A DNA stretch of 64,000 nt from the NCBI RefSeq assembly GCF_009908295.1, contig NZ_JAAALO010000007.1, positions 1 to 64,000 on the forward strand, written 5' to 3'. The notes under the pieces are model-generated. The model did no database searches. It saw nothing but the letters and a program-made list of their open reading frames with translations, and was not told the origin of the DNA. The number at the start of each line of letters is the position of its first letter. Within the stretch, counting starts at the first letter, position 1. The position numbers and the translations under genes were made by a program. This DNA comes from Micromonospora rubida (GTDB lineage: Bacteria > Actinomycetota > Actinomycetes > Mycobacteriales > Micromonosporaceae). Of this stretch, positions 6,296 through 15,403 are shown piece after piece.

Positions 6296-8857
6296 TCAGT
6301 CGTGAGCGATCGCCCCCAGGATGTTGATCCGGGCGGCGCGGACCGCCGGCAGCGCCGCCGCGACCACCCCGATCAGCGCGGCCAGGCCGAGGAAGATCCC
6401 GATCTGGGACCAGGGCAGCACCAGGTCGGTGATCCCCTCGTCCCGGAGCGCCCGGACCACCGCCGCGCCGAGGCCGGTGCCGACGACGACGCCGAGCAGC
6501 GCGCCGAAGACGGAGATCACCACCGCCTCCACGGTGATCATCCGCATGGTCTGCGCCCGGCGCAGCCCGATCGCCCGCAGCAGGCCCAGCTCCCGGGTCC
6601 GCTCCAGCACCGACAGCGCCAGGGTGTTGATGATGCCCAGCACGGCGATCACGATGGCCAGCGCCAGCAGGATCTGGATCATCGTGAGCAGCGTGTCGAA
6701 GCCGCTGGTCTGCTGCTCGATGAAGCTGGCCCGGTCGGCCACCGACACCTCCGGATTGTTCGCGACCAGCGCCTCCAACTGCGGCTGCACCTGCGACACT
6801 GCCGTGCCCGGGGTGAGCTGCACCAGCGCCGTGAACGGCTGCGGGCTGGTGAACTCCGCCCCGGCCTCCCTCGGCAGCATGATCGACCCGATGGCCCGGT
6901 CGTCGGGCAGGACCGCCGTCACCGTGTACGCGTGCGGGCCCTCGCCCCGGGCGAACTGGGCGGTCAGCCGGTCACCCACCGACTTGCCCAGCTCCTTCGC
7001 GCCGGAGACGCTCAGCGCCACCTGGTCCGGCCGTAGCGTGGCGATCGTGCCCGCCTGCGCGGTGGTGTGGTAGATCTGCCCCATCGCGGCCAGGTCGGTC
7101 AGCGCGACCACGTACATCGTCCGGCCGCCGTCGACGACCGCGTTGTCGTTGTAGACGCCCACCGCCGCGCTCACCCCCGGCACCGCGGCGGCCCGGTCGA
7201 CCACCGCAGGGTCGAACACCGGCGGCCTGGGCCCGGTCTGCGCCCCGGAGATCACCAGCTGCGCGTCGATGGTGGTCTCCGCCGTGCCGGCGATGCTGGA
7301 CTTGGCCGAGCCGAGGATCACCGTCACCCCGGTGACCAGGGCGATGCCGACCATTAGGGCGGCGGCGGTGATGGCCGTCCGGCGCGGGTTGCGCCCCGAG
7401 TTGAGCCGGCCCAGCCGGCCCGGCACCGACCAGGCGAACAACCCGCCGAGCAGGGACACCACCGGCCGGCTGAGCAGCGGGGTCAGCAGCGCCACCCCGA
7501 TGAACGTGAACAGCACCCCGCCCAGGATCACCGGCAGCGTGCTGCCGCCGGCGTTTCCGGTCAGGCCCACCGCCAGCAGCGCGCCGCCGACGGCGGTGAC
7601 CACCGCGCCGGAGACGGTGATCCGGGTCAGCGGCCGGTCCGGGGTGGCCACGTCCTGCATCGCCGCGATCGGCGGGATGCGGGCGGCCCGCAGCGCCGGC
7701 AGCAGCGCCGCCACCAGGGTGATCAGCATGCCGACCGCGAAGGCGCTGACCACGGCGGCCGGCGGCACGCCCAGCCCGGCCAGGGCCAGCCCGCCGGCGA
7801 ACGTGCCGAACGCCCAGGCCAGCAGCGCGCCCACCCCGATGCCCGCGCCGAGGCCGAGGACCGAGGCGACCAGCCCGACCGCGAGGGCCTCCAGCACCAC
7901 CGACCCGATGATCTGCCGCCCGCTGGCCCCGATGGCCCGCATCAGGGCAAGCTCCCGGGTCCGCTGCGCCACGATGATCGAGAACGTGTTGAGGATCAGG
8001 AACGTGCCGACCAGCAGCGCCACCGCGGCGAAGCCGAGCAGCACCTTGTTGAAGAAGGACAGCATCTCCTTGAGGCCGGCCGCGGCGTCGGCGGAGAGCT
8101 GCTCGCCGGTCTTGACCTCGTAGCCGGGGCCGAGCGCCCGGGTCAGGTCGTCGCGCAGCGCCTCCGGGGTCACCCCGGAGGCGGCCCGCACCGTCACGCT
8201 GTTGAACGTGTCGGGCTTGCCGAGCATCAGCCGCTGCGCGGCCGGGGTGGTGAACGCGATCTCGCTCGCCCCGCCGACGGAGTCCCGCCCGCCGCTGTAG
8301 CCGAACACGCCGACCAGGGTGAAGTCGCGGCGCTCGGACTCGAACGCGGTCAGCGCGCCGACCCGGTCGCCCACCTTGACCTTCGCGGCCGTCGCGAGGG
8401 CCGCGTTGACCACGATCTCGTCGTCGGCCTGCGGCGCGCGCCCCTCCCGCAGCTTCACCAGGTCGCTCTCGCCGGTCCAGTTATGACCGAGCTGGGGCGG
8501 GCCGAACGAGGTGACCACCTTGCCGTTGCCGCCGATCAGCCGCGCGCCGTCGGCGCTGACCACGCCGGTGGCCTCGGCCACGCCGGGCACCGCCCGGACC
8601 CGGCCCACCACGTCGGCCGGGAACGCGGGGGAGACCTGTTCGCCCCCCGCCTCGTCCATCGCGATCTTCGACTTGGCGGCGACGTTGACGTCGACGTCGG
8701 CGTACGCGTCGGCGAAGACCGCGTCGAAGGACCGGCCGAGGGTGTCGGTGAGCACGAAAGCGCCGGAGACGAACATGACGCCGAGCACGACGGCCAGGCC
8801 GGAGAGGATCAGGCGCACCTTGCGCGCCAGCAGGCTCTTGAGGGTGGCCCGGAACAT
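6296..8857 (-). CDS. FtsX-family ABC transporter permease (two-repeat, MacB type)
   Basis: The ATG at 8857 gives an 853-residue protein beginning MFRATLKSLLARKVRLILSG. It has one N-terminal helix, a large extracytoplasmic region, three helices, a second single helix (RRTAITAAALMVGIALVTGV), a second extracytoplasmic region and three more helices. This is the duplicated FtsX/MacB_PCD layout. Both FtsX signatures with RTRELALMRAIGAS and ERTRELGLLRAIGL are visible. Its start overlaps the stop of the ATPase by one base (TGATG), so translation is coupled. With the two-component system next door it is probably an envelope-stress or drug/peptide efflux pump. Confidence 0.88.
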   Translation of the reverse strand: MFRATLKSLLARKVRLILSGLAVVLGVMFVSGAFVLTDTLGRSFDAVFADAYADVDVNVAAKSKIAMDEAGGEQVSPAFPADVVGRVRAVPGVAEATGVVSADGARLIGGNGKVVTSFGPPQLGHNWTGESDLVKLREGRAPQADDEIVVNAALATAAKVKVGDRVGALTAFESERRDFTLVGVFGYSGGRDSVGGASEIAFTTPAAQRLMLGKPDTFNSVTVRAASGVTPEALRDDLTRALGPGYEVKTGEQLSADAAAGLKEMLSFFNKVLLGFAAVALLVGTFLILNTFSIIVAQRTRELALMRAIGASGRQIIGSVVLEALAVGLVASVLGLGAGIGVGALLAWAFGTFAGGLALAGLGVPPAAVVSAFAVGMLITLVAALLPALRAARIPPIAAMQDVATPDRPLTRITVSGAVVTAVGGALLAVGLTGNAGGSTLPVILGGVLFTFIGVALLTPLLSRPVVSLLGGLFAWSVPGRLGRLNSGRNPRRTAITAAALMVGIALVTGVTVILGSAKSSIAGTAETTIDAQLVISGAQTGPRPPVFDPAVVDRAAAVPGVSAAVGVYNDNAVVDGGRTMYVVALTDLAAMGQIYHTTAQAGTIATLRPDQVALSVSGAKELGKSVGDRLTAQFARGEGPHAYTVTAVLPDDRAIGSIMLPREAGAEFTSPQPFTALVQLTPGTAVSQVQPQLEALVANNPEVSVADRASFIEQQTSGFDTLLTMIQILLALAIVIAVLGIINTLALSVLERTRELGLLRAIGLRRAQTMRMITVEAVVISVFGALLGVVVGTGLGAAVVRALRDEGITDLVLPWSQIGIFLGLAALIGVVAAALPAVRAARINILGAIAHD

Positions 8858-9630
8858 CAGTTGCCCACCTCGGTGATGACCGGGGCGTCGAGCTTCTTCA
8901 TGGTGTCCAGCACCGTGTCGGCGGTCGGCTCGATCAGCTCCGAGACGACCTGTCCGTCGGCGAGGAACACCACCCGGTCGGCGTACGCGGCGGCGGTCGG
9001 GTCGTGGGTCACCATGACGATGGTCTGGCCGTGCTCGCGCACCGAGTTGCGCAGGAAGTTCAGCACCTCCGCGCCGGAGCGGGAGTCGAGGTTGCCGGTC
9101 GGCTCGTCGGCGAAGATCACCTCGGGGCGGGCCACCAGCGCCCGGGCGCACGCCACCCGCTGCTGCTGGCCGCCGGAGAGCTGCGCCGGGCGGTGGTCGA
9201 GCCGGTCGCGCAGCCCGACCGTGTCGATCACAGTGTCGTACCAGGCCGGGTCCGGCTTGCGGCCGGCGATCGACATCGGCAGCAGGATGTTCTCCTTCGC
9301 CGTCAGCGTGGGCAGCAGGTTGAACTGCTGGAAGATGAAGCCCACCTTGTCCCGGCGCAGCTTCGTCAGCCCGGCGTCGCCGAGGCCGGTCACCGTGGTC
9401 TCGCCGATCGACACCGTGCCCCGGGTGACCGAGTCCAGGCCGGCCAGGCAGTGCATCAGCGTCGACTTGCCCGACCCGGACGGGCCCATGATCGCCGTGA
9501 ACCGGGCCCGCTCGAACTCGGCGCTCACCCCCCGCAGCGCGACGACCTGCGCCTCGCCGCTGCCGTACACCTTCCACACGTCGCTTGCGCAGGCTGCGGC
9601 CCGCGCCTGGCGGCCTACCGTGGCGGTCAC
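8857..9630 (-). CDS. ABC transporter ATP-binding protein (LolD/MacB type)
   Basis: The 257-residue ATPase has Walker A GPSGSGKST, Q-loop QQFNLLP, signature LSGGQQQR, Walker B VIFADEPTGNLD and switch His in VTHD. The EPTGNLD form is diagnostic of the LolD/MacB/FtsE group. The frame extends upstream, but the GTG at 9630 behind GGAAGAGG fits homologues, whose domain starts near VWKVYGSGEAQV. It pairs with the permease at 6296-8857. The regulator at 9972-10658 lies about 340 nt upstream on the same strand and is the likely controller. Confidence 0.88.
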   Translation of the reverse strand: MTATVGRQARAAACASDVWKVYGSGEAQVVALRGVSAEFERARFTAIMGPSGSGKSTLMHCLAGLDSVTRGTVSIGETTVTGLGDAGLTKLRRDKVGFIFQQFNLLPTLTAKENILLPMSIAGRKPDPAWYDTVIDTVGLRDRLDHRPAQLSGGQQQRVACARALVARPEVIFADEPTGNLDSRSGAEVLNFLRNSVREHGQTIVMVTHDPTAAAYADRVVFLADGQVVSELIEPTADTVLDTMKKLDAPVITEVGN

Positions 9631-9971
9631 GTCATCTACCTCTTCCGTCTGGCTGCTTCCGCACCGCCCCCGTTGGCCGGTGCGGCATGTCCTCATCCTC
9701 GGCGACCGGTGCCGCCGATCCGTCCGACTCCGGGGGGAGCGGTGGCGGATTTCCCGCTGCGGGTCGGCCCGGAGGCCGGCTCAGGGTTGCCCCTGACCGT
9801 TATGGACCACGGCACGCCGTCGCCCGCCGCGAACGGTAGGCCCTCGCGCCACGTCAGGGTCAAACCCCAGGAGCCCGCCGCCGGTCACGGTAGGTGACGA
9901 TCGCAACAGCGCCATCGTTCGCAGCGGCGACCCCGCCGGTACGCGGACAGGCGGGCCCGGAGCCGCCACGG
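9631..9971. other. Intergenic region between ABC operon and response regulator
   Basis: No gene is seen in these 341 bases. On the minus strand TTGACC (9861-9866) with a TACCGT-like hexamer 19 nt later is a possible promoter for the ABC operon, and a perfect short inverted repeat lies at 9781-9796. Confidence 0.4.
9781..9796. promoter_or_regulatory. Inverted repeat, possible response-regulator operator
   Basis: The sequence TCAGGGTTGCCCCTGA has perfect 6-bp arms around TTGC. It lies upstream of the ABC operon start (9630), in a position that could bind the NarL-type regulator encoded next door. That assignment is inference. Confidence 0.35.
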
Positions 9972-10658
9972 CTACGCCCGGGGGCGCACCAGACCCGACT
10001 CGTACGCCAGCACCACGGCCTGCACCCGGTCGCGCAGCCCCAGCTTGGTCAGCACGTGCCCGACGTGCGTCTTGATGGTGGTCTCGCTGACCGACAGCGC
10101 CCTGGCGATCTCCGCGTTGGACAGCCCTCGGGCCACCTGCACGAGGACCTCCCGTTCGCGCTCGGTGAGGGTGTTGAGCGCCTTCGGCGGTGCGGCGGCC
10201 GGGTCGGGCAGCGAGTCCGCGAAGCGGTCCAGCAGCCGCTTGAGGATCCGCGGCGCCACCACCGCCTCGCCCGCGGCGACCGTGTGGATCGCCGTCACCA
10301 GGTCCTCAGCCGGCACGTCCTTGGCGAGGAAGCCGCTGGCCCCGGCGCGCAGCGCCCCCACCACGTACTCGTCGAGGTCGAACGTGGTCAGGATCAGCAC
10401 CCGCACCGGCAGCCGGGCGTCGACGATGGCCCGGGTCGCGGCGACCCCGTCCATCCGGGGCATCCGGATGTCCATCAGCACCACGTCGGGCAGCAGCCGG
10501 CGGGACAGCTCCACCGCCTCCAGGCCGTCGCCGGCCTCGGCGACGATGTCCAGGTCGTCCTCGGTGCCCAGCACCATCCGGAAGCCGGTGCGCAGCAGCG
10601 GCTGGTCGTCGGCGAGCAGGATCCGCACGGGCCGCGCCGTCGTCACGCCATCGCTCAT
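9972..10658 (-). CDS. NarL/FixJ-family response regulator
   Basis: The receiver domain has the acidic pair ADD near residue 16, phospho-acceptor Asp63 in VVLMDIRMP, and the conserved threonine and lysine (LTTFD, AKDV). A LuxR-type HTH fills the C-terminus (LTEREREVLVQVARGLSNAE). The ATG at 10658 follows GGGAGGA and gives 228 residues. It lies 64 nt downstream of its histidine kinase. It probably controls the FtsX/LolD transporter genes next to it, as such pairs commonly do. Confidence 0.88.
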   Translation of the reverse strand: MSDGVTTARPVRILLADDQPLLRTGFRMVLGTEDDLDIVAEAGDGLEAVELSRRLLPDVVLMDIRMPRMDGVAATRAIVDARLPVRVLILTTFDLDEYVVGALRAGASGFLAKDVPAEDLVTAIHTVAAGEAVVAPRILKRLLDRFADSLPDPAAAPPKALNTLTEREREVLVQVARGLSNAEIARALSVSETTIKTHVGHVLTKLGLRDRVQAVVLAYESGLVRPRA

Positions 10659-10722
10659 CGCCTGTCCTCCCGTCGCGCCGAACCCGTAGCGGGCCCGCTG
10701 CTGATCGTGGCACGGGCCCCGG

Positions 10723-11919
10723 TCACGCCGGCACCGCCCCGAACCGCTCCACGGGAATCCTCGCGTACACCCGGTAGCCACCGCCCGGGCGGGCCCCGGT
10801 GCGCAGTGTCCCGCCGTAGAGGCCGACCCGCTCCCGCATGCCCACCACGCCGTGTCCGATCCGGTCCGGGGCCGGCCCCGGACCCCGGCCGGTGTCGGTC
10901 ACCTCGACGGCCAGGAACGCCGCGCCGAAGGTCAGCCGGACCACGGCGGTGGCGTCCCCGGCGTGCTTGAGGGTGTTGGTCAGCGCCTCCTGCACGATCC
11001 GGTAGACGGTCAGCGCCACCCCCTCCTCCAGGTGCCCGGGGGTGCCCTCGGTGCGCAGCGTCACCGGCAGGCCGGCCTCGCGCACCTGCTCCACCAGGGC
11101 CTCGATGCCGGCCAGGCCGGGCTGCGGGGCCAGGTCGGCGGCCGGTTCGGCGTCGGTGCGCAGCACGTCGAGCAGCCGGCGCATCTCCCGCAGGGTGGCC
11201 CGGCTGGTGTCCTCGATCGTCGCGATCGCCTCGTCGGCGGCGTCCGGGTCCCGGCGCAGCACCCGCCGGGCGCCGGTGGCCAGCACGCCCATCACGCTCA
11301 CGTGGTGCGCCACCACGTCGTGCAGCTCCCGGGCGATGCGGCGCCGCTCGTCGGCGACGGCCTGCTCGGCCAGGGACCGCTGGTTCTGCTCGGCGGAGCG
11401 GGCCCGCTCCCGCAGCGCCTCCGTCGAGGTGCGCCGGGCATGCACCGCCCGCCCCACCGCGTACGCCACCACGGCGGTGAGCAGGTTGTTGAGCACCAGG
11501 TACGCCGGGCCGACCCCGAGCGCCGCGTCGTCGGAGGGGGTGAGGACGTTGACCGCCGCCGCCGGCAGCCACAGCACGACCGTGGCCGCCGCGGCGGCCC
11601 GCACCGGCCGGTGCGCCGCCATCGTGTAGGTGAGCACCACGAAGGTGAGGCTCTGGGTGGTGGGGGCGGGCCCGAGCAGCGCCGGCAGGGCGAGGGTGGC
11701 CACGGCGGCGGCCACCGCCGGCCACGGGGCGACCCGGCGCAGCGTCACCGGAGCGGCGCACAACACGCTCCAGCCGACCGCGACGGGCAGCGGACCGAGG
11801 TGGAACTCCTGCGGGGAGAGCAGGACGAACACGACGTCCACCAGCACCAGGGCGACGGCGGACAGCGCATCGGCGGCGAGCGGGTGGCGGCGCAGCAACG
11901 CCCTCGGCCCTCCGGTCAT
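10723..11919 (-). CDS. NarL-type sensor histidine kinase (HisKA_3)
   Basis: The 398-residue kinase has about five N-terminal helices within residues 20-155 and no large sensor domain, so it is an intramembrane-sensing type. A DHp domain of the HisKA_3 class carries His200 in ARELHDVVAHHVSVM. The ATPase part has DTGRGPGP and GHGVVGMRERV. On the minus strand TAGCGT lies 6 nt before the ATG at 11919 and no ribosome-binding site is seen, so the mRNA is probably leaderless. It is upstream of, and co-directional with, the response regulator. Confidence 0.87.
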   Translation of the reverse strand: MTGGPRALLRRHPLAADALSAVALVLVDVVFVLLSPQEFHLGPLPVAVGWSVLCAAPVTLRRVAPWPAVAAAVATLALPALLGPAPTTQSLTFVVLTYTMAAHRPVRAAAAATVVLWLPAAAVNVLTPSDDAALGVGPAYLVLNNLLTAVVAYAVGRAVHARRTSTEALRERARSAEQNQRSLAEQAVADERRRIARELHDVVAHHVSVMGVLATGARRVLRRDPDAADEAIATIEDTSRATLREMRRLLDVLRTDAEPAADLAPQPGLAGIEALVEQVREAGLPVTLRTEGTPGHLEEGVALTVYRIVQEALTNTLKHAGDATAVVRLTFGAAFLAVEVTDTGRGPGPAPDRIGHGVVGMRERVGLYGGTLRTGARPGGGYRVYARIPVERFGAVPA

Positions 11920-11925
11920 ACCGGA

Positions 11926-11931
11926 ACGCTA
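11926..11931 (-). promoter_or_regulatory. -10 element of leaderless histidine kinase mRNA
   Basis: On the minus strand TAGCGT is followed by TCCGGT and then the ATG at 11919. The spacing fits transcription starting at the start codon. Confidence 0.6.
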
Positions 11932-11995
11932 GCCGCCCCCACGCGGGATCGATCGTCGCCGGCGGTGAACCCCGTCTCCTCCTCAGGGAGGAGGC

Positions 11996-12931
11996 TCACT
12001 CGTCCGCCCCGGGCGGGGCGGGCCGGGACCGGGCGTCGACCATCGGGTCCGCGCTGCCGGCGGCGGCCGGGAACGGCGGCGGGGTGCCGCCGAAGCTCGG
12101 GCACAGCGCCTGGTGGTTGCACCAGTCGCAGAGCCGACTCGGACGGGGCCGGAAATCCTGCCGGGCGGTGGCCGTCTCGATCGCCTGCCACAGCGCCACC
12201 ACGGTCCGCTCGAAGCGCAGCAACTCGTCGGCGTCGGGGGCGTAGTCGCAGATTTCGGCGTCCTTGAGGTAGAGCAGCCGCAGCACCCGGGGCACCACGC
12301 CGCGGGTGCGCCACAGCACCAGCGCGTAGAACTTGAGCTGGAACAGCGCCCGGGCCTCGAACGCCTCCCGGGGGGCACCGCCAGTCTTGTAGTCGACCAC
12401 CCGCAGCGCCCCGTCGGGGGCCACGTCCAGCCGGTCGAGGTAGCCCCGGATCAGCAACTCGTCGTCGACCACCGCGGAGATCAGCGCCTCCCGCTCGGCC
12501 GGCTCCAGCCGGCGCGGGTCCTCCACCGCGAAGTAGCCCTCCAGCAGCCCCGCCGCCGCGCGCAGGAACTCGGCCGTGCCGGCCGGGTCGCCGGCGTCGA
12601 ACAGGCCGGCCAGCTCCGGCTGCTCGGTGACCAGCCGGTCCCACTGCGGGCCCACCAGGTCGCCGGCTGCCTCCGGGGTGCGCCCGGCCGCCGGCAGGTC
12701 GAACAGCCGCTCCAGCACCGCGTGCACCAGCGTGCCCCGGGCCTGCTCCACGCTGGGCCGCTCGGGCAGCCGGTCGATGCTGCGGAACCGGTAGAGCAGC
12801 GGGCAGGTCTTGAAGTCGGCCGCCCGCGACGGCGACAGCGACGCCCGGACCGTGGCCGGCACCTCCGTCGTCGCCGGCATCCCCGCCGTGGCCTTCGCCT
12901 GTTGCTGGTCGATCACCGGTTCCGCCGTCAT
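11996..12931 (-). CDS. RecB-family PD-(D/E)XK nuclease with four-cysteine Fe-S site
   Basis: The 311-residue protein carries the Cas4/AddB-like nuclease fold. A first cysteine lies in SRAADFKTCPLLYRF, the catalytic His in RGTLVHAVLE, and the metal site in YLDRLDVAPDGALRVVDYKT (Asp...Asp-x-Lys). Three further cysteines lie in CDWCNHQALC near the C-terminus, so a 4Fe-4S cluster is expected. It is a single-domain exonuclease, annotated in actinobacteria as RecB-family. Start ATG 12931 has TAACCT 7 nt upstream on the minus strand and no ribosome-binding site, again suggesting a leaderless message. It is divergent from the M50 protease gene. Confidence 0.85.
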   Translation of the reverse strand: MTAEPVIDQQQAKATAGMPATTEVPATVRASLSPSRAADFKTCPLLYRFRSIDRLPERPSVEQARGTLVHAVLERLFDLPAAGRTPEAAGDLVGPQWDRLVTEQPELAGLFDAGDPAGTAEFLRAAAGLLEGYFAVEDPRRLEPAEREALISAVVDDELLIRGYLDRLDVAPDGALRVVDYKTGGAPREAFEARALFQLKFYALVLWRTRGVVPRVLRLLYLKDAEICDYAPDADELLRFERTVVALWQAIETATARQDFRPRPSRLCDWCNHQALCPSFGGTPPPFPAAAGSADPMVDARSRPAPPGADE

Positions 12932-12938
12932 GTCCGGA

Positions 12939-12944
12939 AGGTTA
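12939..12944 (-). promoter_or_regulatory. -10 element of leaderless RecB-type nuclease mRNA
   Basis: On the minus strand TAACCT is 7 nt from the ATG at 12931. Confidence 0.5.
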
Positions 12945-13006
12945 GGCCACCGGTCCGACAAGCCCGTCCCCGCCGCTCCGAGGGGTGGGCGTCGGCGGCG
13001 GGTACG

Positions 13007-13012
13007 TAGCAT
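13007..13012 (+). promoter_or_regulatory. -10 element of leaderless site-2 protease mRNA
   Basis: TAGCAT lies 7 nt before the ATG at 13020, with no ribosome-binding site between them. It lies 62 bp from the opposing -10 of the nuclease gene. Confidence 0.55.
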
Positions 13013-13019
13013 CGGGACG

Positions 13020-14177
13020 ATGGAGCAGCAGACGACCCGGCCGCGGCGGCGGCCACAGCGGTCCGCCGGATTCACCATCGGCCGGGTGTTCGGGGTGCCG
13101 CTGCACCTCAACGGGTCGATGCTGCTGCTGACCCTGCTCGTCACCGTCATGTACGCCGAGTTCGCCCGCAGCCAGCTCGACCTGTCCCAGCTCGGCGGCT
13201 ACCTCATCGGCTTCGGGTTCGTCGTGTCACTGCTCGGCTCGGTGCTGCTGCACGAGCTGGGCCACGCCCTGACCGCCCGCCGTTACGGCATCGGTGTGCG
13301 GGGGATCACCCTGGAGCTGCTCGGCGGGTACACCGAGATGGACCGCGACGCCCCCAGCCCCCGGGTCGACCTGCTGGTGTCGCTGGCCGGCCCGGCGGTC
13401 TCCGCGGTGCTCGGCGCCGCCGCCGTGGTCGCCACCCTGGCCCTGCCCGACGGCACCCTGGCCAACCAGCTCGCCTTCCAGCTCGCGGTGAGCAACGTCA
13501 TCGTCGCCGTGTTCAACCTGCTGCCCGGGCTGCCGCTGGACGGCGGCCGGGCGCTGCGCGCCGCCGTGTGGGCGCTGACCCGGGACCGGCACACCGGCAC
13601 CGAGGTCGCCGGCTGGGTCGGTCGGGCCGTCGCCGTCGGCACCGCCGCGCTGGTCGTCGTCCTGGCGGTGAACCGGCTGCTGGTGCCGCTCGCGCTGCCG
13701 CTGATGCTGCTGGTCGCGTTCACCCTGTGGCGCGGCGCGGGGCAGTCCGTGCGACTGGCCCGGATCAGCCGCCGGTTCCCGCTGATCGACCTGCGCCGGC
13801 TGGCCCGCCCGGTCTTCCCGGTGCCCACCGGCACCCCGCTCGCCGAGGCGCAGCGCCGCCGCGCCGAGGGTCCCTGGCCCGACGCGGCCCTCGTCGTCGC
13901 CGACACCACCGGCCGGCCGGTGGCACTGCTCGACCCGGTCGCCACCGCCGCGGTGCCGCCGGAGCGGCAGCCGTGGATCACCGTCGACGCGGTGTCCCGC
14001 TCCCTGGCCACCCTGCCCGCCCTGCCGGTCGGCCTGGACGGCGAGGCGGTGATGGAGGTCGTGCAGACCCACCCGGGCGCGCAGTACGTCGTGACGGCAG
14101 GCGAAGATGTCGTCGGCGTTCTGCACATCGCGGATCTGGCGCAGCTCCTGGAACCCAAACGGAAGATGAACACGTGA
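13020..14177 (+). CDS. Site-2 protease-like M50 zinc metalloprotease with C-terminal regulatory domain
   Basis: The 385-residue membrane protein has the zinc motif HELGHALTARRYGI at about residues 79-92 and the second M50 motif PGLPLDGGRALRA with the third ligand Asp. Five or six helices surround them. The C-terminal ~130 residues (ALVVADTTGRPVALLD...VVGVLHIADL) look like a degenerate CBS-type pair. Its stop overlaps the GTG of the tRNA methyltransferase by four bases (GTGA), so the two are co-translated. This pairing beside the proteasome locus is frequent in actinobacteria. Confidence 0.85.
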   Translation: MEQQTTRPRRRPQRSAGFTIGRVFGVPLHLNGSMLLLTLLVTVMYAEFARSQLDLSQLGGYLIGFGFVVSLLGSVLLHELGHALTARRYGIGVRGITLELLGGYTEMDRDAPSPRVDLLVSLAGPAVSAVLGAAAVVATLALPDGTLANQLAFQLAVSNVIVAVFNLLPGLPLDGGRALRAAVWALTRDRHTGTEVAGWVGRAVAVGTAALVVVLAVNRLLVPLALPLMLLVAFTLWRGAGQSVRLARISRRFPLIDLRRLARPVFPVPTGTPLAEAQRRRAEGPWPDAALVVADTTGRPVALLDPVATAAVPPERQPWITVDAVSRSLATLPALPVGLDGEAVMEVVQTHPGAQYVVTAGEDVVGVLHIADLAQLLEPKRKMNT

Positions 14178-15244
14178 CCGCACATCCCTCCGCCCTGCCG
14201 GCCGACCCCGGCGCACCGGTGCCCGCCGACCCCCCGGCGCTGCCGCCCGTGCCGACGACTCCAGGTCCCGGCGCGGCATCAGACACGCCGGGCAGGGGCC
14301 ATCGCAGGGGGCCGTTCCGCCCCGGCGACCGGGTGCAGCTGACCGACCCGAAGGGGCGGATGCACACGGTCACCCTGGAACCCGGCAAGGCGTTCCACAC
14401 CCACCGGGGCATCCTGGACCACGACACCCTGATCGGGCTGCCCGACGGCAGCGTCGTGACCACCTCCGGCGGCGGGACCGCCTTCCTCGCCCTGCGCCCG
14501 TTGCTGTCGGACTACGTGCTGTCCATGCCGCGCGGCGCCCAGGTGATCTACCCGAAGGACTCGGCGCAGATCGTCGCCATGGGCGACGTCTTCCCCGGCG
14601 CGAAGGTGCTGGAGGCCGGCGCCGGCTCCGGGGCGCTGAGCTGCTCGCTGCTGCGGGCCGTCGGCAGCACCGGCGAGCTGCACTCCTATGAGGTACGCGA
14701 CGACTTCGCCCAGATCGCCCGGCGCAACGTCGAGGCGTTCTTCGACGGCCCGCACCCGGCGTGGCACCTGCACGTCGGTGACGTGGCCGGATGCGCCGAG
14801 ACGGGCTTCGACCGGATCATCCTGGACATGCTGACGCCGTGGGAGACCCTCGACATGGTCGAGCGGGCGCTGCTGCCCGGCGGCGTGTTCATCGGGTACG
14901 TGGCCACCACCCCGCAGCTGTCCGAGCTGGTGGAGGCGCTGCGCGAGCGCGGCGGCTGGACCGAGCCGCGGGCCTGGGAGTCGCTGGTGCGCGACTGGCA
15001 CGCCGAGGGACTGGCCGTGCGCCCCGACCACCGGATGATCGCGCACACCGCGTTCCTGGTCTCCGCCCGCAAGCTCGCCCCGGGGGTCACCGCACCGCCT
15101 CGGCGGCGCAAACCCAGCAAGGGCGCCGAGGCGTACGCCGAGCGGCGGCAGGTGCTGCGGGCGGCCGAAGCGGCCCGGCAGGCCGCCGCGGCCACGGCCG
15201 CCGGGGCGCCTTCCGAGGCCACGGAGGAGCGGGACGCGCCGTGA
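14174..15244 (+). CDS. trmI: tRNA (adenine-58-N1)-methyltransferase
   Basis: The GTG at 14174 gives 356 residues. After a Pro/Ala-rich, low-complexity N-terminal tail (about 45 residues) comes the TrmI N-terminal beta domain (FRPGDRVQLTDPKGRMHTVT). The Rossmann domain follows, with motif I VLEAGAGSGALSC and the FDRIILDMLTPWE acidic site. The C-terminus is Ala/Arg-rich. The enzyme makes m1A58 in the T-loop of tRNA and works as a tetramer. The tail at the N-terminus is longer than usual. It is translationally coupled to the M50 protease and lies just upstream of the proteasome genes, as in many actinomycetes. Confidence 0.92.
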   Translation: MTAHPSALPADPGAPVPADPPALPPVPTTPGPGAASDTPGRGHRRGPFRPGDRVQLTDPKGRMHTVTLEPGKAFHTHRGILDHDTLIGLPDGSVVTTSGGGTAFLALRPLLSDYVLSMPRGAQVIYPKDSAQIVAMGDVFPGAKVLEAGAGSGALSCSLLRAVGSTGELHSYEVRDDFAQIARRNVEAFFDGPHPAWHLHVGDVAGCAETGFDRIILDMLTPWETLDMVERALLPGGVFIGYVATTPQLSELVEALRERGGWTEPRAWESLVRDWHAEGLAVRPDHRMIAHTAFLVSARKLAPGVTAPPRRRKPSKGAEAYAERRQVLRAAEAARQAAAATAAGAPSEATEERDAP

Positions 15245-15403
15245 CCAGCCAGCGAAACGGTCAGGCGTGAGCGGACGGGCGACCGGGCCGGGCGGGGTGC
15301 CGCCCGCCGGCCCGGCCCGGTCGGCGGGAGGCGGCATGGGCGAGTGGACGGCCCGGCCCGGCGCGGGCCGGTGCGGCGACGGCGGCGAACGGGGGGAGGC
15401 GTC

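Noticed and set aside
8858..9577. N-terminal extension of the FtsX permease frame
   Set aside because: It overlaps the ATPase gene out of frame. The FtsX N-terminus MFRATLKSLL starts at 8857.
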